Of a stretch of DNA of 64,000 bases, positions 21,717-33,460 are shown piece by piece (positions within the stretch are counted from its first letter, which is position 1; each line of letters begins with the position of its first letter). The stretch covers positions 19,806,295 through 19,870,294 of the forward strand of contig OZ026598.1 in NCBI GenBank assembly GCA_964020085.1, read 5' to 3'. A model generated the notes under the pieces. The model saw only the letters and a program-made list of their open reading frames with translations, had not been told where the DNA came from and searched no databases. The position numbers were made by a program, and so were the translations under genes. The stretch comes from Micromussa lordhowensis (lineage: Eukaryota; Cnidaria; Anthozoa; Scleractinia; Lobophylliidae).

Positions 21717-23995
21717 CTTAAATTTTGTTGTAACTCACTCAATGACATCTTGTAGAGTCTGTAAACGCGCTGTCGGTCAACGTGATTTATTCCGCGCGAG
21801 CATTCGTGGCCATCGAAGAGCGGAACATTTCACAGCCAAGCTCGTAGGCTGAGCGTAAATGGACTGACAAAACTGTCTCAGAAAGATCAATATCGATGAT
21901 AAAAAGCCCAATTGTAAGCCACATTAGTACCGTCCTTGGCAAATGAAGATTGCAAGTCACGCTTGTGTTTCCACACACACCTGCTTTTAATAAACTTTCC
22001 CGGCGAATCAAGTGATGTTTCGAAATGATCACGCATGGGATTGTTAAATAAACGCCTGTAGCGAGAAGCCGACCTTTCAACGGAGCATTTTCATGCGAGA
22101 GATTCCATTTAAACGTTGCTTGTGGTGAACTGTTTGTGTGCGCAAATTTCAATAAGCGACTAAATCGGTAAACAAATGATATGAAGTTGCTAAAGTTTTT
22201 GTTTTCAAATCAAAATAAACTCGTATAAAGCGAGAGACGGCAGAATTAAAAGAACCTGGCCAGATGTTGTTGATAGAAAGTTTAAAGTTTGAAGAAGGAA
22301 TACCACGCGTAAAACCAAAATTCAAACTTGTGTAGCTGTTATAATATTAAATACATGGGTCATACCACGTGACAGGCCCAATAGAATTTTAAAAATGTTA
22401 ACGGTTTAAAATAAAATGTGGAAACAAAAACTTGCTTGTTTTCATCTTTCAAAGTAAGGGGGAATTTCTTAGATTTTTTTAATATTGTCAGCCCATCATT
22501 TGGATTTTAAAATACAAAACAACTAATGGTGATAAGATCGGGTTATTTTGTCTTGAAATATTTCTCACTTCTCAAAAGCTCAAGTAAAACTCTTCAGGAC
22601 GTGCACAAAACCGTTTTATAGAATTCTCCCAAGACGTACTTAAAAAAAAGAGAGAAAAAAACGATTTCCTTCCAGGTATGTATATTAATCCTTTCTCGCG
22701 AATACTTTCGCTACATAATGAAGTTTTGCTTGCGGTTTCAAGCGTGGTCTAATATAATAAATCAACGCGGTTTTTTCAAGATGTGGTCACATAATTTTCC
22801 GTTTTTGGCGGGTGGTATTGAAAACAGCCGTAAGATGGAAGGGTGAAACGCGAACCGAGTCGTGAGCTGCAGCCTCGGCCTGAAAAAGAGGCGCTGAGAA
22901 GAACGTGACCGCACTAACTGTGTGTCAATGTAGAGTTAATAGGCTACCACTGGTGTAAACGTAGTAATTGTAAGGCTTTTAATCACCTTGAGCTAAGAAA
23001 GAGTAATTGGAAATCGTTGTCTTTTTAAAAAAAGCAGGGTCAAAAGAAAGTGCCGCTAATAGCAGCTGGTCCTCTCAGATAGACGCTTTAATTGATTTCC
23101 GCCTTCGGTCTTTTCATCTATTATGGAAAAGATGGCAAACAATTACTACTTGTATGGCTCGCTGAACACTATCTAATCCTTTGGTTTAATGAAAATTGTC
23201 TGAAATTGGGAAAATTAATATTGCTGTTTTCAGAAGTAATAACACAACAAAATAACAACAACACTGATTTGCCTAAAGACGGGAAACAATTACGGGTTCG
23301 GAGAACGACACTATCTGATTCTTATGATGTACTTAAATTTAATTAGAGAATTTACCACGCTGTCAGTTTTGTTGCAAAGACCACTGACATGTCAATAATG
23401 CGGTGCCGCAAGGCTTAAGATTTTGCTTTTTCTAATATACAAAATACCAATCACAAACTACAGAAGACTGATTTAAAATTCTTTTCAGAGCCGACTTCTC
23501 TCGTACGTAGGCGGAATGTGTTCTCCGAAAAACACACTTCCCTAACTCCTTTATAAATTTGCTTTTAACAGGCGTGGGTAGCTTAAAACTCTTTTAGTGA
23601 GGGCATTCTTAGAATAAAGTTAGAATTTTATGTCCGGCTACCAAAGGTTATTTTGGAAACATCTCATCGGCCAGTTATTTATTCAATACCAAATTGAAGG
23701 TATTCCAGTTTTTCCCTTGTGCTCCAAACGGTCAGTTACAAGAATGCCATGGTTTACACATGTTCTTTTGAATGCATCATTCGGTTTAAGCAAACTATAA
23801 TTAGAAGACAACCCAGTCTCGCATTAGCTACTTTATCCAAATTTGTCAGATAAGTTCAGCCTTTGGGTCTTGATTTCGACACCATATTCTCACTACATCG
23901 CTCCATACAATTCCAAGAACTTAGTTAAGAGAGAGTTTTAATAAGTGAGTAGATAAGTAAGTAACAACTTTATTTTTCGAGGGCAGCACATGATA

Positions 23996-24290
23996 GTGCA
24001 GTCGCCTCATGGTTAGTGCGCTCGTCTCCGGATAGAGCGGTCCGGGTTCTAGCCCTGACCGGGGACAGTGTGTTGTGTTCTTGGGCAAGACACTTTACTC
24101 TCACAGTGCCTCTCTCCACCCAGGTGTATAAATGTGTACCGGCGAATTTAATGCTGGGAGTAACCCTGCGATGGACTAGCATCCCATCCAGGGGGCAGTA
24201 GAAGTACTCCTAGTCGCTTCATGCTACGGAAACCGGGATAAGCTCCCGCATGATAGGCCACTTGGCTCGTATGTAGACTTAACCTACCTT
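23996..24290 (+). mobile_element. tRNA-derived SINE (CCTCATGGTTAGTGCGCTCG family), copy 1
   Basis: The head has an A box (TGGTTAGTGCG) and a mutated B box (GGTTCTAGCCC). The body carries GTGTTGTGTTCTTGGGCAAG, GTGCCTCTCTCCACCCAGGT and GCGATGGACTAGCATCCCAT, ending GAAACCGGGATAAGCTCCCG. Confidence 0.85.
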
Positions 24291-24679
24291 ACATGACAGA
24301 AAAAAAAATGACGAAGCAGTGGCCCTCGATCTAAATTACAAACATTAACAATACTAAGACAAATGCAGCAAGTTAAACATAAAAAAAGTACTAGAAATTA
24401 AAAAAATATATATATTTATATATGTAGAGCCTAGGCTAAAAAATATTTTTAAGAGCAGTTTTAATGGCGTTAAAGGTGTCTTTCTTTCGCACATCGAGTG
24501 GAATCGCATTTCAAAGCTAAACCCTGCGAACATGAAAAGCACGCCCTTCTTCAATTTCTCTATTATCACGTGGACACACCAGATTATACATTCCAGAGCG
24601 GCTAGCTCTCGTATCTGCATTTCTAGGTAACAGGTTCGTTATATAGCTTGGATAGTCTTGTTCGTTTTTTTATGCGCGG

Positions 24680-24975
24680 TTATGCGCGGTGGCCTCATGG
24701 TTAGTGCGCTCGACTCCGGATCGAGCGGTCCGGGTTCGAGCCCTGGCCGGGGACAGTGTGTTGTGTTCTTGGGCAAGACACTTTACTCTCACAGTGCCTC
24801 TCTCCACCCAGGTGTATAAATGGGTACCTGCTATTTGTTGGGGAAACCTAACAAAAATTGCAGGGAAGTGACCTGCGATGGACTAGCATTCCGTCCAGGG
24901 GAAGTAGAAATACTTCTAGCCGCTTCATGCTACAGAAACCGGGATAAGCTCCGGCAGCTATGAGCCAGCCTCGAA
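24680..24975 (+). mobile_element. tRNA-derived SINE (same family), copy 2
   Basis: It has an intact B box (GGTTCGAGCCC) and the same body as the copy at 23996, in the same orientation about 680 bp away. A short segment near 24835 (GCTATTTGTTGGGGAAACC) replaces the usual GGCGAATTTAATGCTGGG. Confidence 0.85.
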
Positions 24976-25548
24976 GGCTTCACAAATATTAAACTACACA
25001 TGTGAAGATTTACTGCATCCTTCAACGACAGACGGTTAAGCCGTGTTAGAAGCTCCGCACTCCTCTCACTGAAACCTGTGTAAATCTCAAATCGTAAGGT
25101 AATTTATCATTGCTGATGAATTCATTAATTCTTGTGATCTGTACGTACATATCCTTTGTCATTTCCAAGACAAATGAGATATTGATAATTCCAGAAGCTA
25201 AAAAGCCTACAGACGAAAAGCGTGGAGAAACGTTTTTTAAACTCCATAAATTCAAAACACCCTAATTGTAATTGTCGCTGCAATCTCAAACTGCTAAATC
25301 CAAACCACAAAATGAAACTTACCAACTGAACTAATCAAGTCAACTTCAGAAGCACTGTACATAAACTATTTTTTTAAAATTTTCATAATTTCAAAATACA
25401 TTCGATATTGCCCTCTCATTGAGCTGGTCAGAAGCTAAAAAGTACGTTTGGCGTCAAACGCGTGAGAAGAAGATTGATCATGTACACCCACTGCAGTCTT
25501 GGCCAAAAGGAACACATGTTCGTACCGTTAATGAATATTTTTGCTCTC

Positions 25549-25706
25549 TAGCCTGCGTAGCTGGCAGGATTCGTGAGCGAGCGAGCGATATTTGGCGGCG
25601 GATTCGACTCTTCACCAATCCCCTCACGGCTTCGCCACTCGCGTTCACGGCTTTGCAACCAAAACAAAAGCACTCGCGCACGAGATCCCGCCAGCTACGC
25701 AGGCTA
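25549..25706. mobile_element. 158-bp MITE (TAGCCTGCGTAGCTGGC ends) with 9-bp target duplication
   Basis: The termini TAGCCTGCGTAGCTGGC and its inverted copy GCCAGCTACGCAGGCTA are nearly perfect. Flanks are TTTGCTCTC (25540-25548) and TTTGCTATC (25707-25715), a 9-bp target duplication with one mismatch. A 9-bp duplication is typical of Mutator-like elements. Confidence 0.85.
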
Positions 25707-26183
25707 TTTGCTATCCCACGTCATGATACCTTGAATTTCGAATAATAGTCTCAATATGGTTATTTTTTGCACACTGAGGAAGTTTAAGCATTTCCAAACC
25801 TGATGGGAGTGCTTGAAGAAAAAAACAAAAACAAAGCAAAACTGCACAACCCCGTTGGTTTTGGCTCATCTTGAAAATTGCTCGTCATATTCATTCTTTT
25901 TTCTCTTTGTTCAAGATCAAGGGAAGATCAAGGTAAGTATCTCGATCCTCTCTTGCTTCCTGCATGGGTGACCTTCGGCCATTGCAATCTATTTTGTTGG
26001 GTTCGAAAGTAACGTTATAAAATAACTGAGCCACTACGCGCGCTCTCATTGGTCGATAGGTGTGTTTAGATGAGAGTATGTAAACACGGTTGTGACGTTT
26101 TAGATTCGCGCGTTTTTTTAAGAATTATTTTATAAAAGCAATAGAGAACTTTATCAGAGTTTACATAGCCTTCTCTAAACACT

Positions 26184-26273
26184 CAGAGGGTTGGGAGAAT
26201 TCTCGAAAGTTATGCAAACCCGAGACGTAGTCGAGGGTTTGCATAACTGTCTCGAATTCTTCCAACCCTCCTG
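26184..26273. repeat. 90-bp palindromic repeat
   Basis: CAGAGGGTTGGGAGAATTCT is mirrored by GAATTCTTCCAACCCTCCTG, with an inner pair TTATGCAAACCC/GGGTTTGCATAA. Non-coding hairpin element. Confidence 0.7.
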
Positions 26274-27588
26274 AGATATCTGTTGCCAACAAATCATGCG
26301 GCGGAACCCTTGTGTAGTGGCCTCTTATCATCTTAATTTAAAATATAACGAAAGGTCGAAGACTTTTTTACCAGTCTTTCCACCAAGTATGGATTTGCAG
26401 ATGTTACAGCATATTCATTCAACATATTCGTCAAATGCGAAATTGTGTTTTGGTGCAAGCGTGTTTGCTTCATGTGATGGTGTTTAGAATTAAAACGCGG
26501 AAATTGCAGTCGTTGTTATACCACAATTCCGTGCATTAGAGTAAAACCTGAAGAAACACAGCAAACTAGGAATTAAAAGTGACAAATAAGTGAAAGGAAA
26601 AGTGTTCAAGATAAAATCTAACAAGTAACAGAAGTCATTATCTCCAAGGGCTGCTAAACGATTACAACTTAAAGCATAGGCTTAATTGTTTTGTGGTTAA
26701 AACAATTGTCCCTCTTTTCTAGAGGTAAATATTTTGAGTCTAAATGGAACTCCTTATCTAGTCAATTCTGTCATTCCAAATACCATCACCGTGCGGTTTC
26801 CCGCCAAGTAATTCGAATGCAATGACACCACGTGCGTTCAATACCCCCAAGAATGCCTAAAAAAATGTCGACATTGTTTATTCGCCTTGCAGACATATCA
26901 TGAACAACTGAAGTAATCCATTTTACTCCTATTTGCATCATCCCTTATTAAGGAAGGTTAAGATTGTCAGTTATCACAGTAAACCAGACTTGCGGCCTGT
27001 CAGCAATAAGCCAAGGCTCGCTTTGGAACGCGGAGATAAAATGGGAACTGGTTAAATAGGGAAGTCTATTTCGTGTTCAGTTTCCTCGTCAACATCGTTC
27101 GTATACTTGTAGAAAATAAAAACTGAGGGAAAAACCGACAACTTGGAATTCCAAGCACATGAGGGTGTTCTTCAGCGTATGTGTGGCAGATGTTAAAATT
27201 CTTGTTCGCATGTGTTGAGGAAAGCACATTGCAACAAATGAAAGGCCGATATGAGGCCGAAAATATGAGGCCGAAAATATCGTAATCACAAGACAAGGTT
27301 AATATTCTTTGAACCTTGCATGTATAAACCAAGGCGAACATGCTCAAAGGTCTTCGAAAGTAAACTTCATTCCTTGTGCTAGTAATCAAAATCGACTTAA
27401 TCAGCAGGCATTTAAACAGAGATTTATTTTACCCCTCGCTTTGATCCACTGCATATGTAGTACACATGCCTTCAACAACGTGTCAGCATCGTCGATGTTT
27501 ACAAAAACGAAAGACATAACAACTACGTCGTACTATTGGATGGATTAACTAAAGAACTGACTCAAACAAACATTACACTACGTCATAC

Positions 27589-27968
27589 CTCCGCTCTAAA
27601 TATTTCAAGTAGCGCTTTAGCTGCCGCATTTCCTGACGAAAGGAAGAACTGCTCTGCCGCTTCGCTCTGCTGTGAGCTGTCGACTTCACACCCCACTCGG
27701 CAAGAAGAAAATCTAAAGCACTCTCCACTTTTACCATTGACAACTCCATATCTGCAATGCGTTCGCTGGCCTGTTGAGTTTCGCGCAAAATATTTGCAGC
27801 ATTCATCGACCCCTCTCTGTTAACGAGAATTTGAACTTGACAAACAGCATACAACACGAAAAGTGCGAAGATCAAGAGTTTCGTGGAACGGCAGTTACAA
27901 CACGAACTTTTTTCCAGCACTCCGTTGTCTTGAGGAGTTTCCGAAGTCATTCCTGAAATCCTGAGCAT
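27589..27968 (-). CDS. First exon of a type II transmembrane coiled-coil protein (orphan or alternative exon)
   Basis: An open exon of 126 codons plus two bases starts at ATG 27968 (MLRISGMTSETPQDNG) and ends at a GT donor (CGGAG|GTATGA). It encodes a Cys-rich cytoplasmic stretch (SSCCNC), a membrane segment (about 30-48, LLIFALFVLYAVCQVQIL), a heptad region and a furin-like RAKR (about 101-104). It ends in a second heptad stretch with LERR. The layout, ending and phase-2 donor match the first exons at 21716-21343 and 33461-33774. No collagen or C4 exon lies between this exon and 21716, so it may splice to the exon at 18953 as an alternative first exon, or belong to a truncated gene. Confidence 0.6.
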
Positions 27969-28049
27969 GGTAAAGATCTCATCTCCACTTCGACGTTGTT
28001 TGATGTTTTTGAAACCACTTAACCAAAGTCTCGCAGATTTCAAACGCAA

Positions 28050-31000
28050 ATCCTAGGTGAGATTCTCTTAATTGAACGAGCCGCTCGACCACGTTTTCCC
28101 GTCGATGCGCATACTGGTGATTCGGGAGTTTGATGTCTTTACACTGTTCGCCTGAAGTTTACTTGTGGAAGTTGTTCAACAATTCAGATGTTTCAACTCC
28201 TTTCGACGGCGTTCGTGAATAAAGTGTTTTCAAGGTCAGAAATTTAACACCAGGCGGAGTGATTGATTTGTAGTGTGTGTTTCTACGGTAAGGGGTAACC
28301 AGAGTCCACTTTCATCTGACGTGATCTGTCGTCACCAAGCCGTTAACATCCACGTCTTGTAACTTCACGTTGCTGTTTATATTTCGTAACACTTTACAGC
28401 TACTGTATCAACATACAAATTATCTCTAGCGGTTTATTTCTCAGTACTAAATTACATCAACTGGGATATTTTGACTCAGTGAAGGAAATGTTCCCTTGTC
28501 GTTATCAGCTATGTTGTGTGCCTGATTTGTACTGTAAGATTTAAGATATTTTGAAGATCTAGGATAAGAACTGTAAGCCAAGGCATTGACAACCGAGAGA
28601 ATATCTGTGCTATATTTACCAACAGTTGATAAACAACACAATTCAGCATAGTTTCTTATGTAATGTTCTGCGATTATAACTCAGTGACAAGATTAAGTTT
28701 TCCACGTCTGTTCAAAACCGCTTTTCTGATACGTCACGCGAAATATAATTTTTGCAATCAAAACTCTCAGTTACAATGAAACGCAACGTAGCGATTTCCA
28801 AAGGAAGATTTTATCTTGCCTTTATACCTCCGTTCGTGATAATTATAGTCTGTGGTAATTGATCTCGAGCTAAAAAGGAAGAAAGAAAGAAAAAAGCGGG
28901 CTGTCCGTGAGAAAATACTTGGTATTTCTCGAAATTAATGGCCGCCAATCCACAGTGTGACTAATTATTGGGATATTTTTAAAATATGCCGGCAATTAAA
29001 AGCGGAAATTTTTAGCAGATTAAATAAGATAACTGTGAAATGCAACCTCCCTTCGACCTTTGATCAGCGTTTTCCATCGAATTCCATTCTAGGCCCCTTC
29101 ATTACATAAAGCAGACCATAGAACACCTGAGATAGATTGTCTGACGATATATTAGTATAGTAAGTGCATACAGACACTGCATAGTTCATTTTTACAGTAG
29201 GAATTAATTTTTTTAATCTCTGTGAGGCCATAGAGTATCACATTGCTTTCGTAGAGCTTGAAAACTGCAGACTATTAATTTATAAAGAGGCCTGAAAATC
29301 ATCTGGGCTAAAATCACAACTGAACTCGAAGTGCAACGCTGTAAGACTTCTGATACTATTCGAGGCTTAAAAATGGCAGCATCTCTAGCAAGAAACGGCT
29401 TTATTGTCTAGCTCTGGCGGCTAGGGGGGAAAATAATTCAAAATAATGAACGTCCACTCGAGAGCAATCAGGGAAAATCCCCTTGTCGTGTTTAGCTGCT
29501 TGACCCTCTTACCTGGGTAGATTTGCCGGAAATGACCGTTGTAAGCCGGTAACGTATTAATGACTTTTAGTACTTGGAATTAAAATATCAGGGTACCTAG
29601 CATTTCCATTGGTCATTGAATTTCGATGATCTGTGACGTCACCGAAATTTCCCACCTAACTTGAGATCTATTTGTGACTTGCTAAACGCATTCCATATGC
29701 TATCAATAATCCAACAGAACGTATGCGCCAACCTTTCATTTCTGTATACGATCTTTGGTAACATGAGGGCATGAAACAAGTCACGTGCAACTTTGGGACA
29801 ATCCAAACTGTGAAATTGTACAAATTTAAGTATAGAGTATACCGGCCTATTTCAAATCAAGTTGAAGAAAAATGTTATCCTGGCTGGAAAAAAAAACTCA
29901 CTGCTTTATTTTGGTGTATGGAGGCGTTCCGAGAATAAAAATAAGTGATATATGAATCGAGAGGTCGTGCTTTATCTGCTTTATCCAAGGTCATAGTTTG
30001 ATAGAACTTAGTTGATTGAAATTTTAGGCTTAAGTCGCTAAAAACAAACAGGATTTTATTTCTTCTGTAGGTTTTGGGTCGTGTGCTTAAACATTTGTTC
30101 TCTTTTGCTGAGATTTAGGGATGGCCAAGACACGTCGTGAGATTTGTTTCCCAAACAATAGAAACTGCAGAGACCTACAGGAAGAGGGCTGCAACAAGTA
30201 GAATTGCATCTACACTGAAAAGCTCGGGTCCTTCTTCTTTACAATCAACGCACCTAAACAAAACTGATGATTAGAGTTAAGCAAGGTGAAAATAATGACG
30301 TCACCTCTCAGCTGGGGCTGTTGTCAGTTAATCGTTTGACCGTTTGTCAAATATCAGGTGAACAGATATAATTTCACATCAATGAAGAGCCGGCAAAATT
30401 TTAGCCGTTTGTCAGTTAGACCTATTAGTGATTGTGCAATGGTCGACTTCAAAGCGAAATGGCCATTTATTTTACCAGTATTCTGAAATTACCTCTGATT
30501 AAAACATAATTAGGATCTTCAACACACGGAGACAAATTGACCACGATGAAACCTGCAAAACCTATGAAGCCAATGTAGTCACAATTGTATAACGGAAGAA
30601 ATAACTGCAACCAACTAGTCTTTTCAAGTACGTGAAGAAATTCAGTGTAAGCGGCTATTCCATGTATAAAAGGTCAAGTATTTTTCAAGCTTTTTTAGGT
30701 GATTAAACAGATGTGCTTGACACGCGTACAAATACGTGGTGGTTACCAGTGGTTAAAAAAATAAGCCAAGACCTTTCAGCAACGTCCTAGATAACCTGAC
30801 CATTTCCTTTGCACACTTTCCTTCAACCAGTTACTGTACGTAATTTGTACACAACGCAACAAAACGACGTCATAATTATATGAATGTGACAGTACATATT
30901 TGTGGCTTTCGTCTTGAGGTGCGTCAAAATTCGTAGACTTGCTTATACGACCACAACAGGAAGAAACCTCGAAAAGCCTCCTGCTGATGAAGCTTACAGG

Positions 31001-32244
31001 AACACTGGAATGCGCGTGTTGTGCACTGAGAAGAGGAAACCCCAAAACACGGCAGTATAATGCAAATCATTTGCGAATAAACTGTATTTCCTTACTGGCT
31101 TGTTCTGCACTGAACCACACCACAGATATTCCCTGTAAAATGATGACAATTTTACATTTGATAAGCCTCAGTGACATGTTTGTATCGATTAAGATGACAT
31201 TTTTTAGAAGTTTGGGTTTTATTCGTTTTTGGGGGAAATTAAAATTCCAAATACTAAAAAGAGCTACTCAATTCCTAAGTGGAAGGATAAAAGGAATGGA
31301 GACACATATCAAAGCAGTTCTTGGTGATATTCACAACTTCTTGCTTGCGTGTTTCAAGTACAATCACTGAAGTTCGGTAGGTCAAATGTTTCTTTTTGTG
31401 GCTCCGTTTATTGTTTAATCCAGTTTCCGCCTGTCTTCTTCCCATTGCAATTAATGACTATCGTACCATACAATCAGGCTGTACCCTAGTGACCTCCACG
31501 ACATGGTATTTCGCTGTTATGGGCATCTTAAGAGAATTCTGCCTTAATTAGATGAAAGGCAGCCTGTTCTAATAGATAAGATAGTAACCTCTTTCCTTCT
31601 TATGACGTCAAATAACTGCTTAAAATCCGCCATCCTGGATTCGCGGTTTGGCTTTTTCTGAATTTTTTTTTTTTCATCGTGTCAGGAAAAACACAAATCG
31701 GTACAAAATTATTCCAGAGCAAACAAGGGATGTAAAGTTTCATAATGCAAATCTAATAAATACAATTTAGCGTAGGTGGCAAGGTGTCCATGGCGACATC
31801 AGATACTTGGACAAATAACTGTCATAACATTACATTGGATCATATTTATAAGAGGATGTTTCCTCCAGTCCTTTGGAAATAAGAGGTTTAATTTTTAAAA
31901 GTTTTAAACTGATCGATACTGGCCTTTTCAAGCGATTTCTTGTCGCGTGACTTTACACTGATAGACTTATCAAACTGATATTCGGTTCCAATGTATGAAA
32001 AAAATCACCAGGTAGGTGTTAATAAATTAAAAACGGTACAAGATGGGTAGGAATGGAAAAGATTGATATAAGATTTAGAGAAACTTTAAAAAATTTGGGC
32101 TGAATTTTCAGAACACCTTTATTTTAAGATCGACTTTTCTCTTTTCTAGACACCAAGCTAAGTTGGCTAAGTTATAGAGCAGTTGCTAGCTCATTCTAAT
32201 TATGTTGATGTTCAACTGACCCAATCTTTGACATCGTGAGATCT
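28050..32244. other. Spacer between divergent collagen-like genes
   Basis: No gene or known repeat is recognised in this 4.2 kb. It separates the minus-strand first exon (27968) from the plus-strand gene (33461) and may contain regulatory sequence. ORFs at 30776-31370 on both strands overlap and resemble nothing known. Confidence 0.4.
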
Positions 32245-32404
32245 CAGGGCTGTAGCCACAAAACAAATTTGACTGAGGCAATGTCCATGGCTAAATTCTC
32301 CTCCTAGGTATTTAGGGTGTTTATGATGACTATCAAACAGCAAAAACGAAAACAAAGAGTGACTGAAGTAAAGTTTCTTCGGTTGGCCTGTTACTACGAC
32401 CCTG
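32245..32404. mobile_element. 160-bp MITE (CAGGGCTGTAGCC family), second copy
   Basis: It has the same termini (CAGGGCTGTAGCC ... CTACGACCCTG) and internal motifs (TTTGACTGAGGCAATGTCCA, TCGGTTGGCCTGTTACTA) as the element at 11469-11645. No clear target duplication is seen. Confidence 0.8.
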
Positions 32405-32414
32405 GACTTGGAAA

Positions 32415-32606
32415 ATGATGAAGATAACGATCTGTTTAGGGCCGATTCTGTTAATCCTGTTATCAGTAAAGCTGAATTTTCTGGATCAATCTGAGACCAA
32501 CCGTGGACTAATAAGGGCGAGCAGATCTAATGATTTATATAGCTCGACCCAACATTGTTTGAATTATTGTACCAACTACGCCTGTCCATTTATACCGTAT
32601 GAATAA
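32415..32606 (+). CDS. Possible small secreted peptide (63 aa)
   Basis: The ORF starts MMKITICLGPILLILLSV, a signal-peptide-like start. A polar region and a short C-terminal part with three Cys (CLNYCTNYAC) follow. The stop TAA is embedded in an AATAAA signal (GAATAAAAAG). It begins 10 bp after a MITE. No homologue is recognised, and an ORF of this size can arise by chance. It could also be an exon fragment. Confidence 0.2.
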   Translation: MMKITICLGPILLILLSVKLNFLDQSETNRGLIRASRSNDLYSSTQHCLNYCTNYACPFIPYE

Positions 32607-33460
32607 AAAGAGGACAAGAAGGTTTTTTTTCAAAATGAAAGTACACAGTTTTTTTCTGCTGAGCTCTGTGTTGTATGCTCGATGGACGACCACCCACGTT
32701 GTTTTGACGACTGTTATCCTGTTTAAACTCTGAAGTTAAAACCACTTAACAACTGTAATAGCCATTAGTGATTAATTCGTCTTATCTCTCTATCTTCTCA
32801 GACCAAACTTAAACAGGTGTGATTTCGAGAATAAGCACGCATAAGCATAACGGTTCGAAGGTTTGGTACTGGGGGTTAAATAGGGGACATTGAATTTCCT
32901 TCACGACACACGATACATGACAAGCTAAGGGAACATGTGTTAAAGGGATCAATCCGCAGTGACAACATAGATATTAATGAGTAGCGGCTTGGAATCGTAT
33001 TTGAACCTTTCTGGCACAACGACAGTGCAACTTGAGCAGAGGTTTTCAGAACATGGCGTTGTGGTCATGACACCAGGTGCGATGGGTAAAAGCATGAATG
33101 TACTGGCGAATTGAACTGGAGCAAATTTGAACAATAGAGGGGCGTGATTTTTGTTCATTTCAGGACTTCACTCGAACTGTTTACTGTTGTTTTGTAATTG
33201 AAATTTTAACACTGGCCTGGTTCCGCTTGGGTTGCGATGTCATTAGCATGAATGAATGTAAATTGACTCTGACCACAAGATTATCAACGTGACGTTTATT
33301 GTGGAATGCACATATCAGGCGAATGCAAGCAAACAGTATGCCACTAGCTCACAGAGAAAGTCAAAGATGGCTGCTTCAGTTTTACTCTTTGTAAAATGTG
33401 CTGTCAACGCTTCGAGCCGTTTCAATTTACAACAATAACGTGCTCTTAAGCTACGACAAA

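Larger units (their letters stand above)
21717..27588. other. Spacer between the two minus-strand first exons
   Basis: It holds two SINEs (23996-24290, 24680-24975), a MITE (25549-25706) and a palindrome (26184-26273). No coding exon is recognised on either strand. If the upstream first exon at 27589 is used for the downstream gene, this is intron. Confidence 0.45.

Noticed and set aside
27969..28049. Upstream extension of the orphan first exon to 28049
   Set aside because: The frame opens with TTG at 28049; the first ATG is at 27968.
30776..31370. Overlapping ORFs of 89 and 143 codons on opposite strands
   Set aside because: No recognisable motif, signal or splice context, and they overlap on opposite strands. 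Length is within chance for this composition.
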